DNA of 64,000 bases, taken from the NCBI GenBank assembly GCA_902388495.1, contig CABMPP010000004.1, forward strand, positions 186,001-250,000, given 5' to 3'. Positions 33,197 through 42,402 of this stretch are shown here, in pieces. Position 1 is the first letter of the stretch. The number at the start of each line of letters is the position of its first letter. Made by a program: the position numbers and the translations under genes. This DNA comes from an uncultured Bacteroides sp. (GTDB lineage: Bacteria; Bacteroidota; Bacteroidia; Bacteroidales; Bacteroidaceae). The notes beneath the pieces are model-generated. The model was given only the letters and a program-made list of their open reading frames with translations, was not told the origin of the DNA and ran no database searches.

Positions 33197-35323
33197 ATGG
33201 GTTTATTTTTCGTCTACATACTTAAATCATCCATTTGCCTGGCGGTATTCTATCTGTTTTACCGCTTGCTGATGGCTCGTGAAACTTTTCATCGTTTCAA
33301 CCGGTTTGCACTGTTGGGCATCTTGCTGCTATCTTGCTTGTTGCCATTGATTGAGGTCAGCGTGAAGCAACATTCGGAGGTGACTCAGACGATGCTGACG
33401 CTGGAACAGCTGTTGATGATGGCCGACGCCATGAGTTCAGTAGGGCCCGAAGTTCAGGTGCAGGACTCGACGTCTGTCTGGATAAAAGTTGCATTGCTGG
33501 TTTATCTGGCAGGAATCTTCTTCTTTGCTTTACGTAATGTGTATTCGCTGACGAGGCTGTTGATGCTGCTGAAATCGGGACGGAGGGAGCGAATTGCCAC
33601 TTACTTGCCGGATAAAGGGAAACGTGTGACTTTGATTGTACACAACCGTGATATTGCCCCGTTCAGCTGGATGAAATATATCGTTATTTCCCGGAAGGAT
33701 CTGGAAGAGAACGGACGTGAAATTCTTATCCACGAGCTTGCTCATATCCATAACCGGCATTCCTGGGACTTGCTGGTGGCTGATATTTGTATTTTCTTCC
33801 AATGGTTCAATCCGGCTTCCTGGCTATTGAAGCAGGAGTTGCAGAACATTCATGAGTTTGAAGCTGACGAAACCGTGATAAAGGAAGGCGTAGATGCGAA
33901 ACAATACCAATTATTATTAATTAAAAAAGCTGTCGGCACAAGGCTCTACTCTATGGCCAACAGCTTTAATCACAGTAAACTTAAAAAACGTATCACTATG
34001 ATGTTAAAAGAAAAATCAAGTCCGTGGGCGCGTTTGAAGTACTTGTATGTACTTCCGGTAGCAGCTATTGCAGTGACTGCTTTTGCCCGTCCCGAAATCT
34101 CCGAAAAAGTTGAAGAGATTTCGGTCGTCAAAGTTAATGATTTGTCGGCAATTGTAGAAACAAAAGCGACGGAAAGTGTGGAGAAAGCATTGGAGATGCC
34201 GGCTGTAAAAGCCTTGCCGGGCGACACGACAAAACCTGCCGGAGTGCAGTATGTGCCTGTACCGGTTGATGAACAATCCAATGGTGGCGCCGTCTTTGAA
34301 GTGGTGGAGAAGATGCCTGAATTCCCCGGCGGCGGAGTTACTGCTATGATGGATTATTTGCAGAAAAATATGCAATATCCCGAATCGGCTAAGAAAGCAG
34401 GAACACAAGGACGGGTTACAGTGCGCTTTGTGGTCGATAAGGATGGGAGTATAAAGAATCCGTCCGTGCTTCGTTCGGTGGATAAGGACATGGATGCTGA
34501 GGCTCTCCGCCTGGTGAAGTCTATGCCGAAGTGGCAGCCGGGAATGCAGGGAGGAAAGGCGGTAGCCGTGAAGTATACAATACCGGTAGTGTTCAAGTTG
34601 GAAGGAGGAACTTTTGTGAACTCCAAGTTGAATGGTAACGTCGTTTCAATAGACGTTGATGCCGGTAATCTTCCATTGTATGTTGTAGATGGATTGGAAG
34701 CGTCTCCGTCTATAATGGGGGCATTGGATCCGTCGCGTATCGAGGGCATTACGGTACTGAAGGACAAAAGTGCTACAGATTTGTATGGAGAAAAAGGAAA
34801 GAATGGGGTACTTTTGATTACTTTGAAGAAAGGAAATCTGCCTACAGTGAAGATAGATAAAAATACGACCGGAATTTCCGGAATAGGTGGAGTCTATGAT
34901 GGTGGCAAGAAACTTGATATGTCGGATGTGACTATCTATATAGATGGTGCTGAAGTTATCTCGGGCAGACCGATAGATGAAGTAATACCGGCTGACAAGA
35001 TAGACAATGTCCGTATTGATAAGGATGCAAGCGGAAAAGGTGCAATCTACATTACTACTAAAAAAGGTAAAGGTGTTGAAAAGACTTCTGCCCAAGGCAA
35101 TATGAAGGTAGAAGGTCGGGTGCAGGACAAGCAAGGCGAACCTGTTGTAGGTGCTTCTGTTTTGATAGAAGGTACGAACATGGGAACTATATCCGATGTT
35201 GATGGAAGATTCGTTTTGTCTGTTCCTGATAAAAATGCCGTATTGCTGATTTCCTATATCGATATGGAAACTGCCAAAGTAAAGGCCAAGTCAAAACTGG
35301 TTGTTACTTTGAAAAGCGAATAA
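33197..35323 (+). CDS. M56 (BlaR1-like) metallopeptidase with TonB-C, plug-like and CarbopepD-type domains
   Basis: 708 residues with an unusual domain order. The N-terminal membrane part (helices near 5-20, 33-52, 95-113) carries the zinc site EILIHELAHIHNRHSWD (about 174-190). A helix near 275-293 follows. Then a TonB C-terminal domain (about 375-475: GRVTVRFVVDKDGSIKNPSV), two stretches like TonB-receptor plug segments (PLYVVDGLEAS ... GVLLITLKKG and DVTIYIDGAEVISGR ... GAIYITTKKG), and a carboxypeptidase-regulatory-like domain at the end (KVEGRVQDKQGEPVVGASVL). M56 proteins relay a signal by cleaving a BlaI repressor. The outer domains suggest contact with an outer-membrane system; that is inference. 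Confidence 0.88.
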   Translation: MGLFFVYILKSSICLAVFYLFYRLLMARETFHRFNRFALLGILLLSCLLPLIEVSVKQHSEVTQTMLTLEQLLMMADAMSSVGPEVQVQDSTSVWIKVALLVYLAGIFFFALRNVYSLTRLLMLLKSGRRERIATYLPDKGKRVTLIVHNRDIAPFSWMKYIVISRKDLEENGREILIHELAHIHNRHSWDLLVADICIFFQWFNPASWLLKQELQNIHEFEADETVIKEGVDAKQYQLLLIKKAVGTRLYSMANSFNHSKLKKRITMMLKEKSSPWARLKYLYVLPVAAIAVTAFARPEISEKVEEISVVKVNDLSAIVETKATESVEKALEMPAVKALPGDTTKPAGVQYVPVPVDEQSNGGAVFEVVEKMPEFPGGGVTAMMDYLQKNMQYPESAKKAGTQGRVTVRFVVDKDGSIKNPSVLRSVDKDMDAEALRLVKSMPKWQPGMQGGKAVAVKYTIPVVFKLEGGTFVNSKLNGNVVSIDVDAGNLPLYVVDGLEASPSIMGALDPSRIEGITVLKDKSATDLYGEKGKNGVLLITLKKGNLPTVKIDKNTTGISGIGGVYDGGKKLDMSDVTIYIDGAEVISGRPIDEVIPADKIDNVRIDKDASGKGAIYITTKKGKGVEKTSAQGNMKVEGRVQDKQGEPVVGASVLIEGTNMGTISDVDGRFVLSVPDKNAVLLISYIDMETAKVKAKSKLVVTLKSE

Positions 35324-35334
35324 TCAAGAATATT

Positions 35335-36102
35335 ATGATACGAAATTCTCTCTTTCTGTTTTTCATTTTAATTGTTGTGGGGGCGGGGTTATGCTCCGCC
35401 CAAACAACTGAAAAGAAGTACTACCTGGTTAATGGACTCTTCTTTGACGGAATGCCTCCCGGAGTAAGTTGGGAAAATGCTTCTACTCTTATCGACCATC
35501 AGGATGAAGCGGGTCATAAAGCCATAGAACTGCGCCTGCGCAAAGGCTTTGAATTACCGGAAGAAGTGAAGAAGTATGCTACGCCTGTCGAAGAAGTTCC
35601 CGGTGCGGAAGCACTGTTGATGAGTTCGCGCGGAGAACTGGGGAAGAAAATGCCGGTTGGTGTGGTACCTACGATGAAGCGGGAAGAGTGGCTGGGAAAA
35701 CCTTTTCCGGATTTTAAAGTTACAGATACCGAAGGTAAAGTTTGGACAAATGCTGATATTGACGGACAGCCGTTAGTGCTGAACTTCTGGTATATAGGTT
35801 GCGGTCCTTGCATCAATGAGATGCCGGAACTGAACAAATGGATGGAACTTTTCCCGAATGTGACTTATTGGGCTACGACTTTCAATACGGCAGAGCAAAT
35901 CAAGAAGATTGTAGAGAACCGTCCTTTCCGCTTTACGCAGATTGCCGATGAATTGTTTTTCTTTAAGACCTTTAAGGTCAGTGGAATGCCCGTTACTATA
36001 TTAGTCGATAAAAAAGGAATTATCCGATGGATAGAAGATGGAACGAGTAATGCTAAGTTGAGGTATCTGCAAGATAAATTGAAAGAATTATCGGTAGAGT
36101 AG
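35335..36102 (+). CDS. TlpA-family thioredoxin-like protein
   Basis: 255 residues with an N-terminal signal peptide (LFLFFILIVVGAGLCSAQ). The redoxin domain covers about 120-250, with active site WYIGCGPCINEMPELNKWM near residue 156 and the cis-proline loop SGMPVTILVDKKG. It follows the M56 gene by 12 bases as the last gene of the BlaI operon. Together with the thioredoxin protein at 31269-33134 it gives the operon two periplasmic CxxC proteins. Confidence 0.9.
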   Translation: MIRNSLFLFFILIVVGAGLCSAQTTEKKYYLVNGLFFDGMPPGVSWENASTLIDHQDEAGHKAIELRLRKGFELPEEVKKYATPVEEVPGAEALLMSSRGELGKKMPVGVVPTMKREEWLGKPFPDFKVTDTEGKVWTNADIDGQPLVLNFWYIGCGPCINEMPELNKWMELFPNVTYWATTFNTAEQIKKIVENRPFRFTQIADELFFFKTFKVSGMPVTILVDKKGIIRWIEDGTSNAKLRYLQDKLKELSVE

Positions 36103-36125
36103 TGGTTTCTTCAAGTCGTTTGCAC

Positions 36126-36133
36126 TATCTTTG
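36126..36133 (+). promoter_or_regulatory. -7 element before the amide hydrolase gene
   Basis: TATCTTTG is a perfect -7 box, 28 bases before the ATG. The -33 region 20 bases upstream has no clear TTTG. It probably starts a separate transcript for the hydrolase. Confidence 0.5.
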
Positions 36134-36160
36134 TGAATACTAACGATAAACGATGCATCT

Positions 36161-37396
36161 ATGAAACGAATACTCTTTGCCTTGCTTCTTACAGGTAGTA
36201 TTTGGAACTGTGAACCGGTTTCTGCCTGCACTTCTGCCGTTATCTCCGGTAAAATAACTCCTGATGGCCGTCCTTTGCTGTGGAAAAACCGTGATACGGA
36301 CTTTCCTCAAAACAGTGTGAAGTATTTCTCCGGTGAGCGTTATCCGTTCATAGCTATTGTCAATAGTGTGGAGGATAATCCTACTGATGTGTGGATTGGT
36401 ACAAACTCGGTCGGTTTCTCCGTAATGAACACGCAATCTTATAATCTGGTGGAAATAAAACCCGGCGAAGAGCGGGGCGAGGCAAATGGTCGCATGATGC
36501 GTCGTGCACTGGAAGTCTGTGCCACGGTGGAGGATTTCTGCCATTTCCTCGATACGATTGCCAAGCCGAGTTTGATTGAAGCGAACTTCGGTGTGATTGA
36601 TGCCAAAGGCGGTGCAGCTATGTTTGAAGTAGATTACTACAAGTACACAATGTATGATGCTAACAATCCTAAAGATGCTCCTTGTGGCTACATAGCCCGT
36701 ACCAATTTCTCTTTCTCCGGTAAAGTAAACGAAGGCGCAGGCTATGTGCGCTTCATGCAAGAAGACAAGGTGCTGTTGCCTGCATCGGCCACCGGACAGA
36801 TTACTCCCCAATGGATATTTACAGAACTTTCCCGCTCTTTTGCCAACCCATTGATGGGGATTGACTTAAAGACAGGCGAATTTAATCGTCCCAAAACAAA
36901 TGGCTGGTTTGTGGATCAGGATTTCATTGCACGTAGCAGTACGGCAAGTTCTGTCGTGGTGCAAGGTGTAAAACCCGGCGAGAATCCGGAACTGACTACG
37001 ATGTGGACCATACTCGGCTATCCTCCTACCGGCGTGGCAATGCCCGTATGGCTGAAAGGAGCTGATAAAAATCTACCGAAGCTCATGGCTCGCGATGAGG
37101 TAAAGAAGGTTTCTCCTTTGGGCAATTGGTCAGTGATACTGGCGGGGGATGTTTTCTCTTATACACAAGGGATGGGGAGCAGCCGCTATATGAATTGGGA
37201 AAAGCTCTATAATACGGAGAAGAATGGCTATATGCAACTGCTTGCTCCGGTGGAAGAGGAAGTATTCAAACGCGCGCAGCCTGTTATCAAAGAATGGCGC
37301 AAGAAAGGGGCTGTCGATCTGAAAGAGATGCAGGCGCTTTACGGTGAACTCGATACCTTTATCGAAACGAAATATGCCGATCTGTTCGAGCTATAA
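36161..37396 (+). CDS. Exported Ntn amide hydrolase (C45/C59-like)
   Basis: 411 residues. The signal peptide ends ...EPVSA, right before Cys23 in CTSAVISGK, the expected N-terminal nucleophile after cleavage. The block LLWKNRDTDF is typical of peptidase C45 and linear amide C-N hydrolases (penicillin V acylase and bile salt hydrolase relatives), and NFGVIDAKGGAAMFEVD supports it. It probably cleaves a small amide in the periplasm. Length and motifs fit C45 better than C59 bile salt hydrolase. The substrate is unknown. Confidence 0.85.
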   Translation: MKRILFALLLTGSIWNCEPVSACTSAVISGKITPDGRPLLWKNRDTDFPQNSVKYFSGERYPFIAIVNSVEDNPTDVWIGTNSVGFSVMNTQSYNLVEIKPGEERGEANGRMMRRALEVCATVEDFCHFLDTIAKPSLIEANFGVIDAKGGAAMFEVDYYKYTMYDANNPKDAPCGYIARTNFSFSGKVNEGAGYVRFMQEDKVLLPASATGQITPQWIFTELSRSFANPLMGIDLKTGEFNRPKTNGWFVDQDFIARSSTASSVVVQGVKPGENPELTTMWTILGYPPTGVAMPVWLKGADKNLPKLMARDEVKKVSPLGNWSVILAGDVFSYTQGMGSSRYMNWEKLYNTEKNGYMQLLAPVEEEVFKRAQPVIKEWRKKGAVDLKEMQALYGELDTFIETKYADLFEL

Positions 37397-37405
37397 ATAA
37401 AGCAA

Positions 37406-38302
37406 TTACATCATTGAACGGAGGTACGCAAGTATCTCCGTTTCTTGTTCCGGGTGGAACCAGCGGATTTCCTCATCCCGTTTGAACCAGGTCATCTGCT
37501 TGCGGGAGTAAATGCGGGAGTTCTGTTTGATTTTATCAATGGCAAAAGGGAGTGTCCATTCTCCGTCGAGATACTTGAATATCTCCTTGTAGCCTACTGT
37601 GTTCAGAGAATTGAGCGCCCGATGCGGATAGACGCGGCGGGCTTCTTCTATCAATCCGTCCTCTATCATTTGGTCTACGCGGCGGTTGATGCGGTCGTAA
37701 AGTTCTTCGCGGTCACGGGTGAGGCCTATCTTGATGATTCGGAACGGGCGTTCCTTCTTTTGCTGCGTACGGAAGGAAGTATAGGTTTTGCCTGTCATGT
37801 AACAGATTTCCAATGCGTGGACTACACGCTTGGGATTCTTTAAATCTACAATCTTGTAATATTCAGGATCCAGCAGTTTGAGTTCTGCGCAGAGTCTTTC
37901 TAGCCCCTCTGTCTCATATTTGTGCAACATCAACTGGCGGGTTTCGGTATCTACGGTAGGTATGTCGTCTATTCCTTTGCAGATAGCATCTACATACATC
38001 ATTGAACCACCGGTCAGCAACACAGTGTCGTGTTCGGCAAATAGGGAGTCGAGGAGATGCAGGACTTCCGCTTCGTATTGGGCGGCACTATAATAGTCAG
38101 TCAGTTTCAGGGTGCCTACAAAGTGGTGTTCCACCCGTTGCAGTTGTTCGGGGGTGGGGGCGGCTGTACCTATCTTTAAGTCCGCATAGAGTTGCCTCGA
38201 ATCGGCCGAGACAATACAAGTGTGGAATTGCTCTGCCAGTCGGAGGCTTAATTCTGTTTTGCCTACTCCGGTGGGGCCGATAAGTACAATTAAAGTCTGC
38301 AT
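37406..38302 (-). CDS. miaA: tRNA dimethylallyltransferase
   Basis: It adds the dimethylallyl group to A37 of tRNAs that read UNN codons. 298 residues: the P-loop [14 protein letters not shown] (8-21), [20 protein letters not shown], the [19 protein letters not shown] substrate loop, [13 protein letters not shown] and [15 protein letters not shown]. The length is slightly short of enterobacterial MiaA but normal for Bacteroidetes. It converges with the amide hydrolase gene, ten bases away. Confidence 0.96.
   Translation of the reverse strand: MQTLIVLIGPTGVGKTELSLRLAEQFHTCIVSADSRQLYADLKIGTAAPTPEQLQRVEHHFVGTLKLTDYYSAAQYEAEVLHLLDSLFAEHDTVLLTGGSMMYVDAICKGIDDIPTVDTETRQLMLHKYETEGLERLCAELKLLDPEYYKIVDLKNPKRVVHALEICYMTGKTYTSFRTQQKKERPFRIIKIGLTRDREELYDRINRRVDQMIEDGLIEEARRVYPHRALNSLNTVGYKEIFKYLDGEWTLPFAIDKIKQNSRIYSRKQMTWFKRDEEIRWFHPEQETEILAYLRSMM
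37417..37448 (+). terminator. Terminator of the amide hydrolase gene, inside the 3' end of miaA
   Basis: AACGGAGGTAC (37417-37427) pairs with GTATCTCCGTT (37432-37442), followed by TCTTGTT. It lies 20 bases after the hydrolase stop and within the last codons of the convergent miaA. Confidence 0.5.
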
Positions 38303-38335
38303 ATAGGAAAGGAGGGAAGGATTATTATTTATTTT

Positions 38336-38405
38336 TTAGGCACGGATTACACAGATTACGCGGAAGGTTTTAATAATCCGTGAAATCCGTGTAATCCGTG
38401 CCTAA
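38336..38405. repeat. Large palindromic intergenic repeat
   Basis: TTAGGCACGGATTACAC and the following bases pair with GTGTAATCCGTGCCTAA; the arms of about 29 bases are almost fully complementary around a 12-base loop. The unit CACGGATTACAC resembles dispersed repeats I know from Bacteroides genomes. It lies between miaA and the pRiA4b ORF-3-like gene and could fold as RNA from either strand. Confidence 0.75.
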
Positions 38406-38437
38406 TTATTATCACACGGCAGATTGCCTCTTTTATC

Positions 38438-38995
38438 TTAGAATTTCTCTTCTTCGAAAGGAGCGCCACCGGCATCGTCCAGACCTACGAAGCCTTCTTT
38501 GTCGAAGTCCTCCATGTCGAAGTCCTGGTCGCCGTAGAAGTTCTCGTCCAAGTCGAGGGAACCGCCGGCTGCTGCCATCTCTTCAAAGTCCATAATTTGC
38601 TTGGGAGCATCGCCTGCTTTCTTAGTGCACTTGGCACCCTTCATTTCCTTACCGGTGATGATTTCGGAAAGTTCGATAAAGAAGCAACGCTCCGTCATAT
38701 AGTCGAATACATAAAGCAGCTTCTGCTTTTCGTCTTCTATCAGTTCACTGAGCTGGGTGTCTTTCATTACCCAACTGTCCATTTCCGGATTGTCGTCCAT
38801 CTCTTCCAGGGTTATTTCCTTTTCTTTCTCCCAGTCGTCGTCGCAGATGAAGAAAGAAGTCATCTGGTCGTCAGTGTAGCCTGCCGATTTTAAGATTGCC
38901 TCATGGAAGTCGAAAAAAGTAGCTTCCGGGTCTATTTGTATTTCTCTGACAAAGTCGTCCACCTCATCTGAGATGATTGTAAATCTGTAGATCAT
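38438..38995 (-). CDS. Plasmid pRiA4b ORF-3-like protein
   Basis: 185 residues. The family domain spans about 1-150: MIYRFTIISDEVDDFVREIQ, the FDFHEAILKSAGYTDDQMTS block and LYVFDYMTERCFFIELSEI. The C-terminus is a very acidic tail. The family (PF07929) is named for a plasmid gene but is chromosomal in many Bacteroides; nothing here marks a mobile element. Function unknown. A heptamer repeat starts three bases before the start codon region. Confidence 0.85.
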   Translation of the reverse strand: MIYRFTIISDEVDDFVREIQIDPEATFFDFHEAILKSAGYTDDQMTSFFICDDDWEKEKEITLEEMDDNPEMDSWVMKDTQLSELIEDEKQKLLYVFDYMTERCFFIELSEIITGKEMKGAKCTKKAGDAPKQIMDFEEMAAAGGSLDLDENFYGDQDFDMEDFDKEGFVGLDDAGGAPFEEEKF

Positions 38996-38998
38996 GAT

Positions 38999-39040
38999 GA
39001 TTTATGATTTATGATTTATAATTTATGATTTATGATTTAT
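38999..39040. repeat. Heptamer tandem repeat, GATTTAT x6
   Basis: Six tandem copies of GATTTAT (the fourth is AATTTAT) lie directly upstream of the pRiA4b ORF-3-like start codon (at 38995). Tract-length change would alter that gene's leader. Polymorphism is not shown. Confidence 0.85.
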
Positions 39041-39043
39041 GGC

Positions 39044-39096
39044 TTCTGATTTCAGGTTTTGTCAATTGGCAATAAATCGTAAATCTGAAATCAGAA
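39044..39096. repeat. Inverted repeat between lpxA and the pRiA4b-like gene
   Basis: TTCTGATTTCAG (39044-39055) and CTGAAATCAGAA (39085-39096) are perfect 12-base arms around 29 bases. It may end lpxA transcription, though no clear T-tract follows on the minus strand. Confidence 0.55.
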
Positions 39097-39102
39097 ATCT
39101 TT

Positions 39103-39879
39103 TTATTTCCCTGCGGGGATAATGCCTCGAGCCGATTCACGTATAAAGTTTACAATATAGCTGATCTCTGGTGTCATTTCCATTTCCTCCTCAATCTTCT
39201 TCAAAGCGTCCGTATTGTTCAGCCCGCTTTGGTAGATGATGCGGTATGCATTATGGATTTGCTCGATGGTTTCGTTGGAGAAACCACGGCGGCGCAGTCC
39301 TACGATATTGATACCGGCGTAGCAGATCGGCTCGCGTCCGGCAATGATATACGGTGGAATGTCCTTGCTGAAGCGGCAACCGCCCTGCAACATGCCATAT
39401 CCGCCTACGCGGCAGAATTGATGCATCAATACGTTGGCACTGACTATGGAGTAATCGTCAATAACAATTTCGCCAGCCATCTTGGTGGAGTTGCCAATGA
39501 TACATTCATTGCCAATCAACGCATCGTGTGCCACATGTACGCTTTCCATAAAGAGGTTGTTATTGCCCACAATCGTTCTGCCTTTGGCGGCTGTACCACG
39601 GTTGATCGTAACGTTCTCACGGATAATATTATTATTACCGATTTCAGCAGTGGTTTCTTCGCCTCTGAACTTTAAATCCTGAGGGATGGCACCAATAACA
39701 GCTCCCGGAAAAATAGTGTTTCCGTTGCCGATGCGTGCACCATACAGAATGTTGGCATTTGCCATAATCTTATTGTTATCGCCGATTACCACATTCTTGT
39801 CAATGAAAACAAAAGGAGCAATCTCTACGTTTTCCCCGATTTTTGCTTCGGGATGAATATACGCTAAGGGACTTATCAT
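39103..39879 (-). CDS. lpxA: UDP-N-acetylglucosamine acyltransferase
   Basis: First step of lipid A synthesis: it transfers a 3-hydroxyacyl chain from ACP to UDP-GlcNAc. The 258 residues form a hexapeptide-repeat helix from SPLAYIHPEAKIGENVEIAP. The catalytic His is in the ESVHVAHDALIGNECIIGN block, and GGYGMLQGGCRFSKDIPPYI follows. The length is usual. It lies ten bases after lpxC-fabZ in the order lpxD, lpxC-fabZ, lpxA. Confidence 0.96.
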   Translation of the reverse strand: MISPLAYIHPEAKIGENVEIAPFVFIDKNVVIGDNNKIMANANILYGARIGNGNTIFPGAVIGAIPQDLKFRGEETTAEIGNNNIIRENVTINRGTAAKGRTIVGNNNLFMESVHVAHDALIGNECIIGNSTKMAGEIVIDDYSIVSANVLMHQFCRVGGYGMLQGGCRFSKDIPPYIIAGREPICYAGINIVGLRRRGFSNETIEQIHNAYRIIYQSGLNNTDALKKIEEEMEMTPEISYIVNFIRESARGIIPAGK

Positions 39880-39888
39880 GCTTGGTAT

Positions 39889-41274
39889 TTATTTGTTCTT
39901 AACTATTTGCGCCATAAATTCTGCTTCGCACACTACTTTTTCGCCTACAAACACATAGCCTTTCATGGTAGAAATACCACGGCGGATAGGAGCAAGCAGC
40001 TCTACACGGAAAATCAGTGTATCTCCCGGCACTACTTTCTGGCGGAATTTCACACCGTCTATTTTCAGGAAATAAGTGGAGTAACGTTCCGGTTCGTCCA
40101 CGGAGTTCAGTACCAGTAAGCCTCCCGTCTGTGCCATTGCCTCTATCTGTAATACGCCGGGCATTACGGGTTCCTGAGGGAAGTGTCCCTGGAAGAAGGG
40201 TTCGTTGGAAGTAACGTTCTTGATACCTACAATGTAGTTGGCACCTATTTCGATAACTTTGTCCACCAGCTGCATCGGGTAACGGTGGGGCAGCAGTTCG
40301 CGGATGCGGTTGACGTCCATGATAGGTTCGCGGTTGCAGTCGTAGGTAGGAGCCTGGATTTCGTGCAGGCGGATTTCCTTACGCATCTGACGGGCGAACT
40401 TGTTATTGATGGTATGTCCCGGACGGGTGGCGATGATACGGCCTTTGATGGGCTTACCTATCAGAGCCAGGTCACCGATAACATCCAGCAATTTATGACG
40501 GGCGCACTCGTTGGGCCATACCAGCGGCTGGTGATTAATGTAGCCCAACTGCTTGGCATCCATGTGCGGGACCCCCATCACGTCGGCCAACTTGTCATAG
40601 TTCTCTTGCGACATTTCGCGTTCGTAGATAACGATGGCATTGTCCAGGTCGCCGCCTTTGATAAGACCTGCCTGCAGCAGCGGTTCAATTTCGCGTACAA
40701 ACACGAAGGTACGGCTGGCAGCTATTTCGTCCTTGAACTTCTTCATGTCCTCCAGCGTAGCAAACTGGTTGGGAATGATGGAGGAATCGTAAGATACCAA
40801 TACGTTCAGGCTGAAATTCTCGTCGGGCAATACAATGATGGAAGAACCGGTTGCATCGTCGCGGAACTCGATTTTGGACTTGATGATATAGAAATCCTTG
40901 ACGGCATTCTGCTCCACAGTGCCCACGCGTTCTATTTCGTTGACGTAATATTGGGCGCTTCCGTCCAGGATCGGAAACTCCGGTCCGTTCACTTGTATCA
41001 GGCAGTTGTCTATGCCCAGTGCATAGAGTGCTGCCATGCCATGCTCTACCGTACTTACTTTTGCTCCGTTTTTGGAGAGTACGGTACCACGGGTAGTTTC
41101 GATAACATTATCGGCAACGGCATCGATGAGAGGTTGTCCTTCCAGGTCGATGCGTTGAATCTTATATCCGTGATTGTCAGGAGCCGGATTAAAAGTAACG
41201 GTTAGGTCAAGTCCTGTGTGCAGGCCTTTCCCACTGAGCGAAAAGCTATCTTTCAGAGTCTTTTGTTTCAACAT
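39889..41274 (-). CDS. lpxC-fabZ: Bifunctional LpxC deacetylase / FabZ dehydratase
   Basis: A fusion of 461 residues, normal in Bacteroidetes. The N-terminal LpxC part (1 to about 300) starts QKTLKDSFSLSGKGLHTGLD. It holds the zinc ligands in STVEHGMAALYALGIDN and in NECARHKLLDVIGDLALIG. The C-terminal FabZ part (about 315-461) has LLPHRYPMQLVDKV and the catalytic GHFPQEPVMPGVLQIEAMAQ. It deacetylates UDP-3-acyl-GlcNAc and dehydrates 3-hydroxyacyl-ACP, so one chain balances lipid A and fatty acid synthesis. Confidence 0.97.
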   Translation of the reverse strand: MLKQKTLKDSFSLSGKGLHTGLDLTVTFNPAPDNHGYKIQRIDLEGQPLIDAVADNVIETTRGTVLSKNGAKVSTVEHGMAALYALGIDNCLIQVNGPEFPILDGSAQYYVNEIERVGTVEQNAVKDFYIIKSKIEFRDDATGSSIIVLPDENFSLNVLVSYDSSIIPNQFATLEDMKKFKDEIAASRTFVFVREIEPLLQAGLIKGGDLDNAIVIYEREMSQENYDKLADVMGVPHMDAKQLGYINHQPLVWPNECARHKLLDVIGDLALIGKPIKGRIIATRPGHTINNKFARQMRKEIRLHEIQAPTYDCNREPIMDVNRIRELLPHRYPMQLVDKVIEIGANYIVGIKNVTSNEPFFQGHFPQEPVMPGVLQIEAMAQTGGLLVLNSVDEPERYSTYFLKIDGVKFRQKVVPGDTLIFRVELLAPIRRGISTMKGYVFVGEKVVCEAEFMAQIVKNK

Positions 41275-41277
41275 TGG

Positions 41278-42318
41278 TTACTTATTTAATTGTTGTTTTA
41301 ATTCATTCAGTTCTTTGCGGAGCATGTTGAGCTCTGCATACATGTCGGGCAACTTCTTATACACAACAGATGCTTTAAAATATTGTTTGGCATCGAAGGC
41401 GGGCGAACCCATGATCTGGCTGCCTTCTTTCACATTGCCGGGTACACCGCTTTGGGCTGCGATGCCTACTTTGTTGCCGATGTGGGCATGTCCTGCCAGA
41501 CCTACTTGTCCGCCTATCATGCACCATTCGCCTACCTTGGTGGAGCCGGCTATACCGGATTGGGCTGCCATGACAGTATTGGCACCTACTTCGTCGTTGT
41601 GAGCTATCTGAACCAGATTGTCCAGCTTTACACCGCTACGCACGATGGTGGCGCCCATGGTGGCGCGGTCTACACAGGTGTTTGCGCCGATTTCCACATT
41701 GTCTTCCAATATGGTAATGCCTATCTGAGGGATTTTCTCATAGCCTTGAGGTGTGGGAGCAAAGCCGAAGCCGTCTGCACCGATCACGCAGCCCGAATGC
41801 AGGATGCAATGGTTGCCTACACGGCAATCGTGGTAAACGGTGGCATTGGCATAAATGATGCAGTCACTGCCTATTTTGGCGCCGCCGCCGATGGTGACAT
41901 GCGGGTGAATAACCGTGTTGTCTCCCACTTCGGCATGGTCGCCGATGCAGGCAAATGGCGCGATGTAAACATCCTTTCCGATTTTAGCAGTTTCGGCAAC
42001 GAATGCTAATGAGTCAATTCCTACGCGTTTGGGCTTGCTTTGCTCATAAAGATTTAGCAATTTAGCAAGACTTTCGTAGGCGTTGTCCACTTTTATCAGT
42101 GTAGCTTTTACTTCCTGTTCAGGAACAAAGTCTTTGTTTACCAAAACGATGCTTGACTGGGTTTCGTATATATAAGAGGTATATTTAGGATTGGATAGAA
42201 AGGAGATAGCCCCCGGTATTCCTTCTTCGATTTTCGCGAAGGTATGAACGGTAGCATTTTCGTCTCCAACAATCTCTCCTTGGATAAATGTTGCAATTTG
42301 TTTAGCAGAGAACTCCAT
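41278..42318 (-). CDS. lpxD: UDP-3-O-acylglucosamine N-acyltransferase
   Basis: Third step of lipid A synthesis. 346 residues: an N-terminal uridine-binding domain ([20 protein letters not shown]), a long hexapeptide helix with the catalytic His region [20 protein letters not shown], and a C-terminal helix rich in Leu/Lys/Gln. It is three bases upstream of lpxC-fabZ on the same strand. Confidence 0.96.
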   Translation of the reverse strand: MEFSAKQIATFIQGEIVGDENATVHTFAKIEEGIPGAISFLSNPKYTSYIYETQSSIVLVNKDFVPEQEVKATLIKVDNAYESLAKLLNLYEQSKPKRVGIDSLAFVAETAKIGKDVYIAPFACIGDHAEVGDNTVIHPHVTIGGGAKIGSDCIIYANATVYHDCRVGNHCILHSGCVIGADGFGFAPTPQGYEKIPQIGITILEDNVEIGANTCVDRATMGATIVRSGVKLDNLVQIAHNDEVGANTVMAAQSGIAGSTKVGEWCMIGGQVGLAGHAHIGNKVGIAAQSGVPGNVKEGSQIMGSPAFDAKQYFKASVVYKKLPDMYAELNMLRKELNELKQQLNK

Positions 42319-42402
42319 GTCTTCTTCTTGTTAGATGGTTTCAAAACACAAATAACGGACTTTTTTTTTATATATCCTTGTCCTCGGGTGAATATTTTAT
42401 AC

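Noticed and set aside
30877..35323. BlaI/M56 genes considered as a beta-lactam resistance island
   Set aside because: No beta-lactamase or altered penicillin-binding protein gene is present; the linked genes are thioredoxin-like.
36161..37396. Amide hydrolase considered as a bile salt hydrolase
   Set aside because: The nucleophile and WKNRD motif fit the C45 / linear amide hydrolase group, and the protein is longer than typical bile salt hydrolases. The bile acid role is not supported by sequence alone.
38438..38995. pRiA4b ORF-3-like gene considered as part of a plasmid or transposon
   Set aside because: The family name is historical. No transposase, inverted ends or target duplication is visible nearby.
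40183..41205. Long + strand ORF (340 codons) opposite lpxC-fabZ
   Set aside because: It is the mirror of a strongly supported core gene, has no start signal or recognisable domain, and its composition is that of an antisense frame.
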